Shown here in pieces: positions 37,471 through 50,150 of a stretch of DNA of 64,000 nucleotides; positions within the stretch are counted from its first letter, which is position 1, and each line of letters begins with the position of its first letter. The notes below the pieces were generated by a model, which was not told where the DNA came from, ran no database searches, and worked only from the letters and a program-made list of their open reading frames with translations. The position numbers and the translations under genes are program-made. The stretch comes from Chamaea fasciata (Eukaryota; Chordata; Aves; Passeriformes; Sylviidae), in the NCBI GenBank assembly GCA_029207755.1, contig JARCOQ010000005.1, forward strand, positions 61,081,414 to 61,145,413. Direction: 5' to 3'.

Positions 37471-40400
37471 AGCTCCTTCAAATTTTGTGTTACAAAGTTG
37501 GAAGGCACAAAATGGTGGGAAAGTGTCTCCATTACATTTCCGTTTGTGCAGTGGTGTGCAGAACAAGAGTAATCATTTCTGGTAAATTAGTTGGTTAGAT
37601 GACTTGGCGACATTTCAGGGTCTCTTTGGAGTGGCTTGAAATTATGATAAAAGGAGCAACATAAGGAATCAGTATCACAAATACCCATATTAAACATTGC
37701 AAATGCAAGCAGTATCTGGTGTTCTGTCGTTGCAATCCTGTGACAATTTCACCTGCATGCCCCTGTAGATAGTAAGGGAAATTACTTCCAGTAGAGTTTT
37801 TACCCCAAAAATAAATTCCTCACAGTGGCTGATCCATGGGTTTTCTCACCTAGGTCATGGGGCCTGGCTGATGTATGCAGAGTGTAGCTCTTCATAATCT
37901 GGAACCCCCCACTCTGCAGCCTGCTGGGTCTGTCACGCAGCTCTGCAATGCACCTCCATGCTGCCTGCCTGTGTAAATAGTCAGAGTGGCCTGGAATAAG
38001 AGCTGGTTGACTGGTGAGGCAGAAGGACACATCCATGGCATCCTCCCTCTGTTGATACCACTGTCTTTTTGTTCCTCTCAGTGAGGTATGGCAGCTTCAC
38101 CAAGGCAGCAGCCACATGCTGGTGATTGTCCCCAGGCTGGCTGCACCACGTCATCCCCACCTGGGGCAGCAGGCCAGCACAAACACTGCTGTGCTGGAGA
38201 GGCTGAGCTGGTCTTTGGCTGGCCAAAGCCTTAAGCAGTGCTGGGGTTTGTTTTTCTGCATCCCTTGCTCCCTTAGCAGCAGAACCCAAGAAACTGCACT
38301 GGGTTTCCTTTTATGTGCCTCCTGAACAAGTCTCATGTTCAGAGCTGTGCTGGTGACAATCAAATTAATCATCATCCCGTCATCAGTTGCACATTGCTGC
38401 GCTCTCCCAGCAGTCTCAGAGTCTCATCCCAGCCTGTAGGCTGCATAAATCCTTGACCAAAGTAGGTCAGCAAACCATGCCTGGCCTCGAGAAACAGCTT
38501 TGATCAGGGACAGCAAATTTCTCGCTATTGCTCATAATAATTTTCTTCAAATGCAGTACTTTTCTTTCAAATGGGAAAGAGCCTTACAGACCTGGATGGC
38601 AATGACAGCTCCCTGAAGCTTGGATCCTCTGCCAGTACTTTACAGAAAAAGTGTTCTGATGAAAAAGAATCCCAAAGCAGGCGATTTAGGATTTAAAACA
38701 AAACAAAACCTAAAAATGTGTTAAGGAATCCTTTGTATCTAACCTTGATACACATCTAGCATTCTCGTTTCTGTAAGATTCAATTGCTCATTCCTTAAAA
38801 GTGGACAATATCTGAAGTTTTGTTTTCATAATATCTATACATGTAATTTTAGCAGCTAAAAATTTACCTTTTTTCAAAACACTTCAAATTTTGAAAAACG
38901 TTGCTCTATGTCTACTATCCTAATTCCCAAATGTATCCAAATCCCCAAATTTCCCAAATTAATTAACCAATCACTTCAAAGCTTGTGGTCATTTATTTTT
39001 CACTTTACAGTTTCATTTTAATAGATAGACTCAAGTGCTGGTGTTAAAATGAGGGGTTGTGACATTTTACAAAATATTTAGCAATGAGAATGCTAGCAGT
39101 ACTACTTTTCACTTTGGCACTGCTTGTGACAAAGTTATAGTTTGTGGACATAACTTAAAAGTCAAATTATTTAAAATAACTTTGCCTCTAAAGGAGTTTT
39201 TAGGTCAAGTCTCAAAGATTAGACTATACAAAAATGATGCATCTGGGCTACTTCAGATTGTCCTCTAAGCCATAAAAATATGTCTCTGAGGTTTTTTCTA
39301 TAGAGAAATTCATGCTGTTGTCCAGTGATTCATTAGAGCTCTGGTCTAGCCTCTTTACAGGTGTTAATATTATTTTGCAATGAAAAAAGGTAACCAGCCA
39401 TTTCAGGGCACTCTGTAAAGTCTTGAAATCAAAACAGCTTAAAATAAATGTTTGTATCCTGCTGTGTTCTTATGATGCCCAAGGCACTTTGGGCAATACT
39501 AAACTATAAAATAGATACAAATAAGATATAAATAATATCAAAAGATTTACTCTGTCATTCATTCTCAAGATTCACTCGCTCGGAAAATTTGAAGAACACC
39601 AAAATTAAGCTTCCTGATATATTTGTATTATGAGACATTTTTTGACAATGTGATGAATATTATTTTAATGCTACAATAGATTCACCTAATCAGATATTTA
39701 TGGAAAAGCATATTTTCTCTTGAAATTTTGAAAACACTTGTTTATTCATGTTATAATAATAATAGTTTTATTCTTGCTTTGGGCTAGTTTGTTGCCCAGT
39801 ATTATGCTTTCCTTGCCTGTGTGCAAGTTTGATAATAAAAATGTAATTTTTTATGTCCTTTCTTATTTTTGAACTGCTGAAAGCTGGTTCTTTATTATCC
39901 AAAGATGGATAATTAACAAGGGCAACGTTTCCCAAGGCTTGTTAGTTGCTGTCTAAAATGCAGAATTAAAATGTCAAGTCTTCAGATTGCTGTAACTCAA
40001 AATATTTTGTTCTGCCATTACTGTAATTTACTGGAAATTCAAAAACTTCCATCATGCTGCTGAATGGGTTAAAATAAACTTCAAGAGAACAAGAAGGGTG
40101 GTATCCTTTCTGCTTCATGAAAACTAGTATACAGCAAGGTATGAGAGAGATTTGAAAAGAGACCCCAGCGCCTGCCTTTGGGTTGAGTCACCCTTTGGGA
40201 GTGTGATGTGAAAGTGTAAAGTTTTCTTCACCACCCAGATGACAAGACTGTGAAAACCGTCAATTGCTCATTTATTCTCTCCATCTCTTTAATTTTATTT
40301 TTTCCTGTTGTTGCTATTATTACTTAATAGTAGCTACCTGCTGAAGAAAGCCCAAGGTACACAACTTCTATTTTTTAGCAGGTTCTCTGTTGCTTGCCTA

Positions 40401-43019
40401 GTTGGTTTTGGTTTTTATTGTTTATCTGATTTTAGAGCTAAAAATAGACATGAGGGGCTGGGAATCAGAAACTCCAGCCTTCCTTATGCCACAGGCTTGT
40501 TAGTCTTGGCTGAATCACTTAGGTGAAATCCTTCAAAAACAGTTTTTAAACTTGAATGCTCAAGCAAAGGACTTTCGTTTGAACAATGTCTCGATAGTCC
40601 TTCTCCAGGGAAAGCAGGGCAGAGTTTGTACCAGTGAGGTTATCTGTGAGGCTGTTGGGACCACCATCGAGGCTGGGTGACAGGGCTAGGAGTCCACACA
40701 CAGCCAGCAGGCAGCGCTGGGAGAGGAAAGCTCATGTCCTTACAAACAATTTGATGGGTGAAGGTATGGATATTAACATCTTTGAAATGGGGCTTAATGT
40801 CCCAACTGACTCTGGGCAGCAGGTTTGTTGAAGGGCCCAGACAGCTTGGCTCCTGAAACAGGCTGCACAAGCCTGAGTTTCTGAACTTTGGGGTAAAAGG
40901 GGGAATATGTGGTAGGTGGTTCTGGAAGGCTGTACCTTCCCTGTACCTCAGCCAGTGGGGAAAGGAAGAGGGCAACATGTGGCCAGGAGTTTAGGCTGAA
41001 AGGAGCCAGTGTCCTCCAAAACCGAGAGAGAAAAGCCCACAGGTGTGTGCCCCAGTGGACTCTCTCCCTTTATTTGAATAAAGTTGCAGGGCTCCTCTGT
41101 CTCCTTTTTGGACATAAACCTCTGGAGTTTGTGGATTTTCCGGACACTTGCAAAGGAATGGGTCTCCCTCTCTGCCCTCTCCCTCCCTTCTGCTGCCCCA
41201 AAGAAGTTTCTCTGCTGGTAAAACACCAATGTGTTTTACATCAGCTGAAGAATAAGAGTTCAGCACCTCTTATGTGTGTGCTAAAGAAAGGTGAACGAGG
41301 GGAGTTTGGAGGTGAGCAGAAAAGCAAGAGTGATAATGATGTAGATGAGTTGATTATTGTTGAAATGCTGGTCCCTGCACTTCTTCAGTGGGAATTACTC
41401 TTTTCTAGATGGAGAAGCAACCAGTAACGACTTCATTACAAATGCCAAAAAACATTACTCATGTTAACAAAACAGTTTTTTTGTTCCATCTTTTTTTTCT
41501 TTAAAACCTCAGAACCTGCTACTGTTTCCAGGAACAGCTTGGAAATGGGAATTTAGGTTTTTTGTTGTTGTTGTTAGGTTTTGTTTTTGGTGTTTTTTTT
41601 TAAGTAGGAAAAGCAAATAACCCCTGATTTCATTCCCTGTTAAAATGCAACAGTGTGGATCTTTTTGTCAATTATCCATGATGTTTGCAGCTCCACTGGG
41701 GACAGAGCAGCAGGCACAGCAAAGCATGTGAGCCAAGCTCTGCACATGCAGCGGTGCTGAGGGGGTGGGTCAATGCTTTCTTGGCTCAGGGGCATGCCTG
41801 TGTCTATGCTTCTTCTCATTTGACATCATTAATTCTAACAGTGCCCACTCTCAGGGCTGAACAGCTGCCAGTGCACCTGTACAGAAAGCCCTGGAAGCAG
41901 CTTGCATGCTTTTTGTATGCATTTTAGCAAAAATCCAAACATCACAAGGACTTCAAGGGAGCTTTTCACATACTGAAGAAGATCTGACTGAGTAAACAGC
42001 TGGTTTTTGTCTCACTTAAAACTGTAATTTCCCCCCATATTAGATGTTCTTCCCAGTAGTTCACGTGTCTTAGCACAAGTCTCTTCTGACTCTAGGCACA
42101 AGTGTTAAATTTGTCACCGCTCTTCCTTTGACATCAACCATTACCAGAAAATTCTTGGACTCTTTCTCTGCAGGGGACACCTGTCAGGTGCGTGGAGCAG
42201 GGGGTTTAAGGAATGACATCTTGACTTATAGAATAGAGTGGCAAATTGAGTTTCTGGCCAGGGAAAGGGAACCAGACAGAGGGAAGTGGGGGTTTGAAAA
42301 GCCCCTCAGTGCACAGGGACTGGCTACAGGCAGGTTCCCTGTGCAGCAACAGCAGCGGTGAGGTAAGACCAAGAGTCCCAAGACACTTTCCATGACAACA
42401 CGGAAATCTTATCTTCTCATGAACTTGGCATGTGTGATATCTACCCAGGGAATGGTTGAGAAAAATGAGAAACACCTAAATCCCTGGGGTATCTCCTTAA
42501 CTCAGCAATTAGGGGTGAACTGAAGAGCTTTTCTGCGATGTGTAGAAATCATGAAAGGCCTGAAGTACTTGAAAGGGCAACAAGATGTAATTCAGTGAAC
42601 TGACCCAGCTGTACCTGTGGGGTTGATCCCACTGAAAGCGCTCCTGGGGCTCAGGGCTGATGATCAGCACAGTGAGAAACTTCAGGGGACTCCTATCTCG
42701 CTTCAGGACACTACTGAGGGGCTAAAACATTGAAACCCAAATAGGTAGTGGGGGCTGTTGGAGGAGGTGGGCTCAATGGAGCAGAAATCCAGCGGGGAGG
42801 AAGTCGGAGATTTGGTCCTGCTTTTTCTGGAAGCCAAGATGGGACAGAGGCTCTGAGGACGAGTGAACAAGGCCCACAGGGCAGGCAAGGAGGCTCGCAG
42901 CGTTTGTCTCCCGTGTGTGTAGATGGAAGAGAGCCAAACCAGCAATACACCGGAGCTCGTTAAAGCGTGACGATTTCGACATGGTGAAGCCTGATGTTGC
43001 TCTCTTCCTGCAGCGGCTG
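37471..43019. other. Intergenic DNA, no gene recognised
   Basis: Mixed composition, with a moderately GC-richer patch at 40,600-41,250 and a TTG-repeat patch near 41,560. The open frames present (the longest about 170 codons near 41,000) show no motif or splice context I recognise. No RNA gene or intact mobile element is evident. Confidence 0.55.
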
Positions 43020-43390
43020 GAAGGGGATTGTCCGTGCCCGTGTGTTTGCATCAGTGCTGTGTCCGGTGCGCTCAGGCAGGAGCATTCCTGCCCGCGGCGG
43101 GGACACCCGGGGCTCCCGGCGGCGCAGGCACGCCGCTCTTTCCCCAGCAGCGGGGCCCATTCCCGGCTCCCCAGCAGAGAGCAGCCTTGCTCCACAGGCA
43201 GCGCTGCCCGCGCCATCCCGGCCGCTGGAAGCGGCTCCCGCGGCGCTGCGGGGCTCGGAGCCTGGGGCGGCTCCTGCGGGGCCAGGGACACACGGAGGGA
43301 GCAGCGATTCCCCCCGTGCGGCCGAGCAGGACAAGGGCCGACAAAAGCACCGCGCTGAGAGCATTTAATGGGAGGAGAGACAACCTGGAA
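43020..43390. promoter_or_regulatory. Orphan CpG island
   Basis: About 370 bp with dozens of CpG dinucleotides and runs such as CCCGCGGCGG, surrounded by CpG-poor DNA. No protein-coding exon with conserved motifs is attached; the overlapping long ORFs on both strands are what GC-rich sequence gives by chance. It could be a promoter of an unannotated non-coding RNA or a distal regulatory CpG island. It lies about 1.4 kb outside the visible limit of the left palindrome arm. Confidence 0.6.
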
Positions 43391-44744
43391 TGAAAAGCTT
43401 TCCGTCTGTGGAGGTCAGAGCTTCTTTTATTCTAGGGTGCTCCTTCGCATGAGAAAAATTCGAGTTCATTAGATCAGACGCTTTCTTTCCAGGAGAAGTT
43501 TAAAGACTTCGGGTCCTGCAAGCAGTGAGAGGTGCCAGGGTCAGTGCCATCAGAGGTGGAGGTCACCTCCAAATGGAGCTGAGCCCAGCTGGGGTCTGGG
43601 CCACAGACACTGGCATGGTCTGCCGTCTCCAGTTCGGTCTCTGCCAGCCCTTGGAAGCGGCTGAGACCATGTGGTTAGTCAGGAATGAGTCTGAGCTGGA
43701 CCTGCTTGAAGCCGGCTGCTGATCCCACATGCTGGGAGCTGGCAGAATTCCTTTCCCCAAGGGCCCGGGGAGGTCTGTTCAGTGTACACTCAAAGTTTCC
43801 TTAGAGCCCGCGATTCCCTCTCCTCCAGGGAGTGAACTGTCAGGCAGAGCTGTGTTTTTGCTGCGGACAGCAAAGCAGGAGCTGTGTGCTGGCGCAGGGC
43901 TGGCCCTTTGAAACAGCCCCGCACCATCGGAGGGGCTCAGCCCAAGGCCGCGTGTGTGCTCCGTGCTGCGGCTGCCTCTCCACCCTTGGCTACCTTGCAG
44001 TGCCACTTCACTTCTCATGGGCGATCACTTCAGGCTCATTCTTCATTTGGGCTGCGCTGGAAGTGGCCTCTTGAAGCAACAAAACCCAACAGCCTTGTCT
44101 CTCTGCCCCACTGAGCTCTCCTTGCTGGGCCCAGGAATGTTCGTCCCTCTGACGCTGCCCATCACCCCTGGCCTCCAATTGCTTTGAGAAGCTCTGCTAT
44201 TTCAGTCCATTTTCCATATGTATTTAGTGATGTTGGGAAAAATGCTTCTGCCAGCAGGAGGATTCCACACTCCAAGACAGAAAAAGCAGGAATATGATTA
44301 CTTGGGGTGGTATTTTCATAGTAATAAAAGAAGAATTCTGGAGAAGGGTTCTTTCTCTATCAGCACAGACCAAGTGCAGAGGATGTCATTTGTCTCGGTG
44401 TATTTTACAGCCGTGGGGGAAGTGGATGATCAGGCTTACAGAGATTCTCTGGGCATGTTTCAGTGCAGGGAGAGCTGTGTCACAGCAAAGCCTTCCTGAG
44501 TACTTCAGAGACATTTCTGGATCCTGTGCTGCCAGTCCCAGGCTCTCTTCCAGTTTCTCTTTGGAGCGATTTGTGCCTAGCCGGTATGAGACATCCCAGG
44601 GCCCTTGAGGGACCTGTCATTACTCACTCACATCACTCCATGGGTCCTCATGTTGTGCAGGGCTTGGCTTCAAGGGCTTTTTCGACGCACCAAGAAATCC
44701 AGAAGTACAACACAAACAGCCTTGCTAGAGGAAAATGCCATGGA
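43391..44744. other. Intergenic DNA adjoining the inverted repeat
   Basis: No gene is recognised. Because pairing with the right arm is still intact at the window edge, part or all of this stretch may also belong to the left arm, with its partner lying beyond base 64,000. Confidence 0.5.
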
Positions 44745-45750
44745 CTCAGTTCTCCTGCAGGGCTGAGACAACGAGAGAAGAACAGGCTTTAGCTGTGGGC
44801 CCCAGTGCTGCACTGGAGGATGTGTAGATACCTTTGATTTTTGGTGTAGGATGGGTGAAAAAATCAGGCAGATGAATAAACATGCCCTTGTTGTGACGAA
44901 GAGTAGTGAAAAGTGGAAACCCGTCTCCAAGACCAAGCCTGAGAAAAAAAATTAAGTTTTCCTGTGTGTTGAAATGTGGACACTGCAGAACTTGTCTGAC
45001 ACCCGTGCAGAGCTCCTGGGCTGGCTGGGAACATGGTGGGAAGTGAACTGCTCCTGCCTTTGCTGTGCCTGCAAGTGGCCAGTTTCTCTGGGCCAGAGCA
45101 CTGCAGGGGATGCCCGGCGTCCTCTGGCTTTGTGCCTCTGCCATTGTTTGCTGTCTAACCAGATGTAAAACCTGCTTGGATGTTTTCTCACGTCAGGAAC
45201 ATTGGTAATGGCTGTATCCCATGGAGAAGTCTACTTTCTCATGGAGGAAGGGCTTCTGCTACATCTTTAGAGGGACAACAGGGAAGGAGGATCAAGAAAA
45301 ACTTTCCCTCTCAGCTGACATAGGTATGATATGACCCTCAATGACTCTTAGTCTTAAAAGGCACTTTCAGGTGTGGTTTTTTTTCCTCAGTAAAGTCACA
45401 TGTAAATGTAATTTGTTTGTTCTACAGCAGCCTTGAAGGGAATAACAAAGACTGTGTGCGTAGTGACTGAGCCTGTACCATGTAAGCTGCTGCACTCCTT
45501 AAAATCTCATTGAGATAATAGCTCTAGTGCCATGACAGTGATAATTTCTCTGCTGACAGGCTGTAAGCTCCAGCAGTAGCTCAGCTGTAACTTCCTGGAA
45601 TCAGGAATTCCTGCTGAGATTTAGTGGCCATACCCCAGGCTGTGTCCGTAGATCTTCCTGCTATTTGGCTGATGTGTTGTCCTCCTTCTGCCAATGCTCT
45701 GACTGTAAGAATGGAGCACTTTTACTCTTGAAATAGATGAGACCTGTTGC
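44745..45750 (+). repeat. Outer high-identity block, left copy
   Basis: Pairs with 62,996-64,000 at about 98-99%, with only scattered single-base differences and compensating 1-bp indels in the part read. Identity falls abruptly just inside 45,750. Confidence 0.9.
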
Positions 45751-46419
45751 ACAGCCCAGTAAAATTGTTGTAGCTATTTTTATGGATTTCAATAGGCTTG
45801 GCTCTACATGAAACTTGGAAGAAATCTTAAGTAAATAAACCAGGCTAATATTCTGCATGCTAATTGTAACTGCCTGAGGAACAAGTTAAGATCTGAGATA
45901 GCAAGTGTGTAAAAAGATCAACAACCATTATTTTTAAAAGCTTTATCTGAAATTTTCCAAGCTACCTTATGCATATGTTCTTTATAGTAAAACTCAATGT
46001 AAGAGCCAAATCTCATCTCCAAGAGAGTTGTTGCATCTCAGCAGGATGAGTCTCTCTTTCAGTTCATTAAATTAGAGTGCACATGAAATAGTTGAGCAAA
46101 CTCTCCAAAAGGCTGAATCTGGAGTAAAAATTTTTCTTAAGGAGCCTGCTCCATAGCCCATGGAGACAGTCGTAGTAGTGTCACTGATTTCTGTGACCTT
46201 TGGCTCCTTCTCCAAATTCTAAAAGTGTAAACTCCCAGTTCTGTGCTAAAGCTGGTGTCTTTTTTCTTTTATTTACTTGTGGTTTTGTTGTACTGTATCT
46301 GTTGAAAGCAACAGCTGGATTTCTGAAAGTGACCACTTGAGCAATTGGAATGGGTGAACCTTTGCTGGGAATAAATTGTCACAAGAAGCAGTACTTATGG
46401 CACCCAGGAAATGTGGATT

Positions 46420-46604
46420 CCTGGACTAATTAATGGGGCTAATTTGGTGCCACAAAGGGACTATCACAGCTCTTTGTGCTCTGACACAAACTGAATGTTA
46501 ATGAGTCCCCAGAAGTGTTTGTATTTGGGTTCCAATTACTGTAACCACGTGCATGACTCAGCCATGTGCATGTAGCACAGCAATGCCCAGGGTCTGTGAA
46601 TCCT
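46420..46604 (+). repeat. Short high-identity block, left copy
   Basis: About 170-185 bp, essentially identical to 60,481-60,660 in reverse complement. It is flanked inward by non-homologous sequence and outward by about 95% identity. Confidence 0.85.
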
Positions 46605-47430
46605 CCTGCCTTTCCCTGTCTGTTGTGACAAGATGTTGGTGTTCTGAAGTGTCAGTGCCAGCACTTTAGCACTAGAGGCCCGTGCAGCAGTGGAGTAAGA
46701 GTCCCATCATCCCTCTGAAGATACCTTGTTGATTGTGAACAACCTTCACGGCAACAGAGGCATCCTGAGACTTTGTGTTATGACAATAAGAGAAAAACAA
46801 AAAGTCCCTCTTTTCAAGTATAAAGGGAGCAAGTTTTGTGAACTTAAAATGTTAGAGGCAAAGGGGTCCCTAGATAGGGAGATCTGAGGTTCCTGACCAA
46901 TTCCTGTGCTGGGTCAGTCTCTCAGGGGAACCTGTCTTACTTAAGGGTACATGGCACCCAGTTTGCTAAGCACAGAGCAGAGGGCTGGAAGTGAGGTGAT
47001 GCACACTGAAAAAGAAATGATGCATGCACAGCTTCCCTCTCTTTCCTGGTCACCCTCTACACACACAGGTCCTGTGTGTATCACTGCAGGAGCTCAGGGC
47101 TTCATTGCTTTTGGGAAACAACAGGCGTGGAGTAGCTTGGCCAGCCAGCATTGAAGATTGCTCTCCATGGGGGCTTTGCAAACTTTCAAAGGATTCACCT
47201 TCCAAAGGAGAAGCCTGGATTTGCTTTTGGAATTGGACCTGTGCTGTAAAGAGTAGCTCCATTGCCCCTGATGTCTCTGCATACTCAACTTTCTTCTATT
47301 CTGCCTGGTGCTAATATTGTGAATGTAGCTTGGCTTCTAAGCAGTGTTTTCCTATTCACTGAATTGATCTTCTAGAACTGGGGAACCTGGAAGTCATGTG
47401 GCCCTGTCTGAAGTGCCTGCTGCCCTTTCA
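46605..47430. other. Left-arm segment without a visible partner
   Basis: About 826 bp between two homologous blocks. The corresponding right-arm interval (59,117-60,480, about 1.36 kb) has no similarity that I can see. No gene or known repeat is recognised in it. Confidence 0.55.
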
Positions 47431-48163
47431 AAGGTGCCACTAACATAGGAAGTGTTTGCTATTCATATGATTTTAATATACACCTCCAGCATTAAAATAA
47501 AGCTTACTAGCATAGAGATTTTTGAACACTGTTCTGCAGGAGCTTGAATTTAAGAATTGCCTGCATTTATTTTTACATTTCAGTAAGATGTGGTGAAAGC
47601 TGTGCCCTGCTGGAGCAGGACAGAAGTGGTTCGTACATGTCTTTGTGCACACATGTTTCTGTGATTGCCTAACCCCACACTGCACATGAGTAGATTCTGT
47701 TGAGTAAGGTGGTGACATTGCCATCAGTGAAGATATTCATCTGTGGGGTCTGGTCTGAAAAAGAAGTTCCATATACCATAGTCAATATGACATCTACTAA
47801 CTGTCTGTCTCTCTTGTCAGAAGACCAAATTCTATCCATAAACTTTCACCAATAAAAGAAGGTGGAAGTCTTGGGTGCCTGACCCACATAAGTCTCCTCA
47901 GGTGACAAATGAAGTGCAAATCCTATGGCTGTGGTAAAACTTGGATTAATACTGTGTGCAGAAAAAGGATTTCAACTTCCAGGAAGATGTTCTGAATAAT
48001 AATCATTAAAATAAAGGGAGTTATTCAAATTGAATTATCATTATTAGAATTTTCAAACGTTATTATTAAAAAGAGTAAGATGGGTTGTGACTTCTTGGTT
48101 TGAAAAGCTATCCACTTTGAAGAAAGACAGGAAGTTCCCTTCTGTCTTGTGTGCCCTGTTTTC
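47431..48163 (+). repeat. Diverged block, left copy
   Basis: Aligns to about 58,045-59,117 in reverse complement at roughly 80%, with many substitutions and small indels. It represents the undisturbed age of the duplication. Confidence 0.8.
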
Positions 48164-48475
48164 CTCAGCCATTAGGTACAGACTGAAGTGAAGAAAAAAA
48201 GGTTTTATTAGGGTGGTAGATCTTGTTCCTGTGGACAGAAATACTGTTGAGATAGATCCCTCAAACTGGTTTTAGACCTGGGGGCACACCACCAGTTTGA
48301 GAACACAGAGGGAGTGGGTGGGTTCATCACATCTTAGCTGCATGAACATGGCACAGTGATGTTTAAAAGGCACTCAGAAGTATCAGCAACTGGACTGTTG
48401 TCAATGGCTTTTGGACATTCCTTGAAACCTACTAAAAGATGGAATTTTGGCTTTGGTCTCAAGAAACTAAACATC

Positions 48476-49101
48476 TTTATAAAAGCTTCTTTAGTTAGAG
48501 TTGAAAATTCTCTAAAACAAAAGACAGGGCTGGTTAACTGGTGAAATCACAGTGGTGCCAGCCTGGAGGATGAATGAAAGGCTCTCCTGTTCTGGTAGAT
48601 GGCAGCAAACAGAGACATACTGGGTCTTCTCCTTGTAGGCTGGGGGTGGAGGTTTGAATGTCTTTGTCTCCTTGGAATGTGCTGTGCATCCTTAGGGATA
48701 CAAGAGAAGTGAATAGAGAGAAGGGAAGTGCACTGAATAAATAATAGTGTGGCAGGCTGGATGGTGTGCATAACCAAAGGTTTCTGTGTAGGGAATCAAT
48801 TTGGGCTCTCACAAGGATGTAGCAGAACTAGGCTAGCTGGACTCACATGGATGGCGTGTTTATCTTTCTGTGTTTCAAGGATTCTGTAATTTGAATGCTA
48901 ATAGACCATTCCTGTGGTTTGCTTTGTTCCATGGAATCTGAACAGTGTTTTCTAAGTCACTTTGGCATCTCTTCCAGTTGGATGAGAAAAGCTATTCTAG
49001 CTGGATGAGAGACTTTGTGGAGGGCTGAAAACTAAAACATACCAGAGAAAGTGCCAGCCAGAGAACACAATGGGGATCATGCAAAAGCCAATATGCTACA
49101 G
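48476..49101. other. Left-arm-only segment (about 627 bp)
   Basis: Absent from the right arm, where the flanking sequences join directly at 56,157/56,158. There is no target-site duplication, only a 1-2 bp microhomology (CT), so a deletion in the right arm is more likely than an insertion here. No mobile-element features are seen. Confidence 0.8.
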
Positions 49102-50150
49102 CTACAGGGTTAATGCTATTACCAGGGGTAAGAATCCTCCAGGCTGCTCATTTTGAATGCCTGTCTTCTTCACTGTGAAACAAAGGGCTTGGATCCAAGT
49201 CATGACATGTAGGCATAAAGGAGAAGGAGCTTGAAACAGAATCACCTGAACTGATCCATTCATGTCAATGCAGGAAAGCAAGATGATATAGATGTACTTG
49301 GTGCAAGTATTTGCGTACTGGCACGTGGGGCTGTATTCAGTGTTTCCAGGAGAGGCCGGTTGGATACTAACCTCAGGAGCTGGCAAGGCTTGGAGCACTT
49401 TGGCCCCAGTTCAGGACAGCAGAGCATCCAGCACTCAGGAGGATTTACTCACATGCTTAAAGCCAAGCACATGTGGAAGTGTCCTGCTGGCCCAGGGCCC
49501 ACCTGTGTAGCGCCTTACTGAACCAACTTGAAAATGGTGCAGTGGGCAGAGCAGCATTAGCAGCATCATGTTATTACTCCCAGTGCCTGGAAGTAAATGC
49601 AGTGCAGTAGCCTTCAGCCCTCTCCTCATGTTGTGGCTGTTGTTCTTCTTTTGCTTCTTCTCCTTCTCTTCTTTTTCTTCTTCTTTTCCTCCCCTGGTAG
49701 CTGTCCAAACCCATCTGGGAAAAGTCCTTGTTGGACCAAACCCCGTATCTTGCAGGCTTGTTGCAAAGATCTTGTTGACTTCCTTGGTGCATAGTTTGGC
49801 AGTTGGTCTTGGGGGTCTATCCAGCAAGGAATATCGATCCTGTGACCAAAGAGAAAGGCTTTGGTGGCCCTAACTCTCTGTTAGCAGCTCAGCCAGCGTC
49901 CCTTCATTGCAGTGGCAGATTGCCAGCTGCTCTGTGGCCTCTGGGATGCTGTGCTCTGCCACAGCTGGCTCCTGCGGGCTGCAGGCAGCAGCCGGGCACA
50001 GAGCACTGCCCGTGCCTCTGCACCAGGTGCTGCAGCCAGGCAGAGCCCTGGGCCATCCTCCTCATCCCTGCCTGCCTCCCCAGGCAGTGCCACGCCGCCC
50101 CTCCTCAGGTAGAGGTGGCGGGGCTGGGACTCGCCTCTGCTGTGGCAGAT
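49102..50150 (+). repeat. Inner high-identity block, left copy
   Basis: Pairs without gaps to 55,110-56,158. I noted about half a dozen substitutions in 1,049 bp, giving roughly 99.5% identity. It includes a GC-rich part (49,890-50,130) and a polypyrimidine tract. Confidence 0.93.
49643..49695 (-). repeat. Polypurine/polypyrimidine tract (left arm)
   Basis: 53 bp of nearly pure CTT-type pyrimidines on the plus strand. Its mirror copy is at 55,565-55,617. Such tracts can form triplex DNA and impede replication. Confidence 0.85.

Larger units (their letters stand above)
44745..50150 (+). repeat. Left arm of a large inverted repeat (palindrome)
   Basis: This segment is the reverse complement, with gaps, of 55,110-64,000. 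The inner edge is sharp: pairing starts at GTGGCAGAT (ending 50,150) against ATCTGCCAC (from 55,110). The outer edge is not reached, since 44,745 pairs with the last base of the window. Blocks of about 99% identity (44,745-45,750 and 49,102-50,150) alternate with blocks of about 80-95%. The visible left arm is 5.4 kb against 8.9 kb on the right because the right arm carries more insertions. No gene was identified within it. Confidence 0.95.

Noticed and set aside
40909..41427. 172-codon plus-strand ORF in intergenic DNA
   Set aside because: No recognisable domain, no splice or promoter context, and an antisense frame of similar size overlaps it.
42773..43383. ORFs of 100-170 codons on both strands around 43 kb
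   Set aside because: Same GC/CpG-island effect; no domain, splice context or codon pattern supports coding.
49435..49827. 130-codon Lys/Glu-rich ORF present in both palindrome arms (also 55,433-55,825)
   Set aside because: Intactness in both copies follows from 99.5% DNA identity rather than selection. The KEE/KKK stretch is just the polypurine tract, and opposite-strand frames are equally open.
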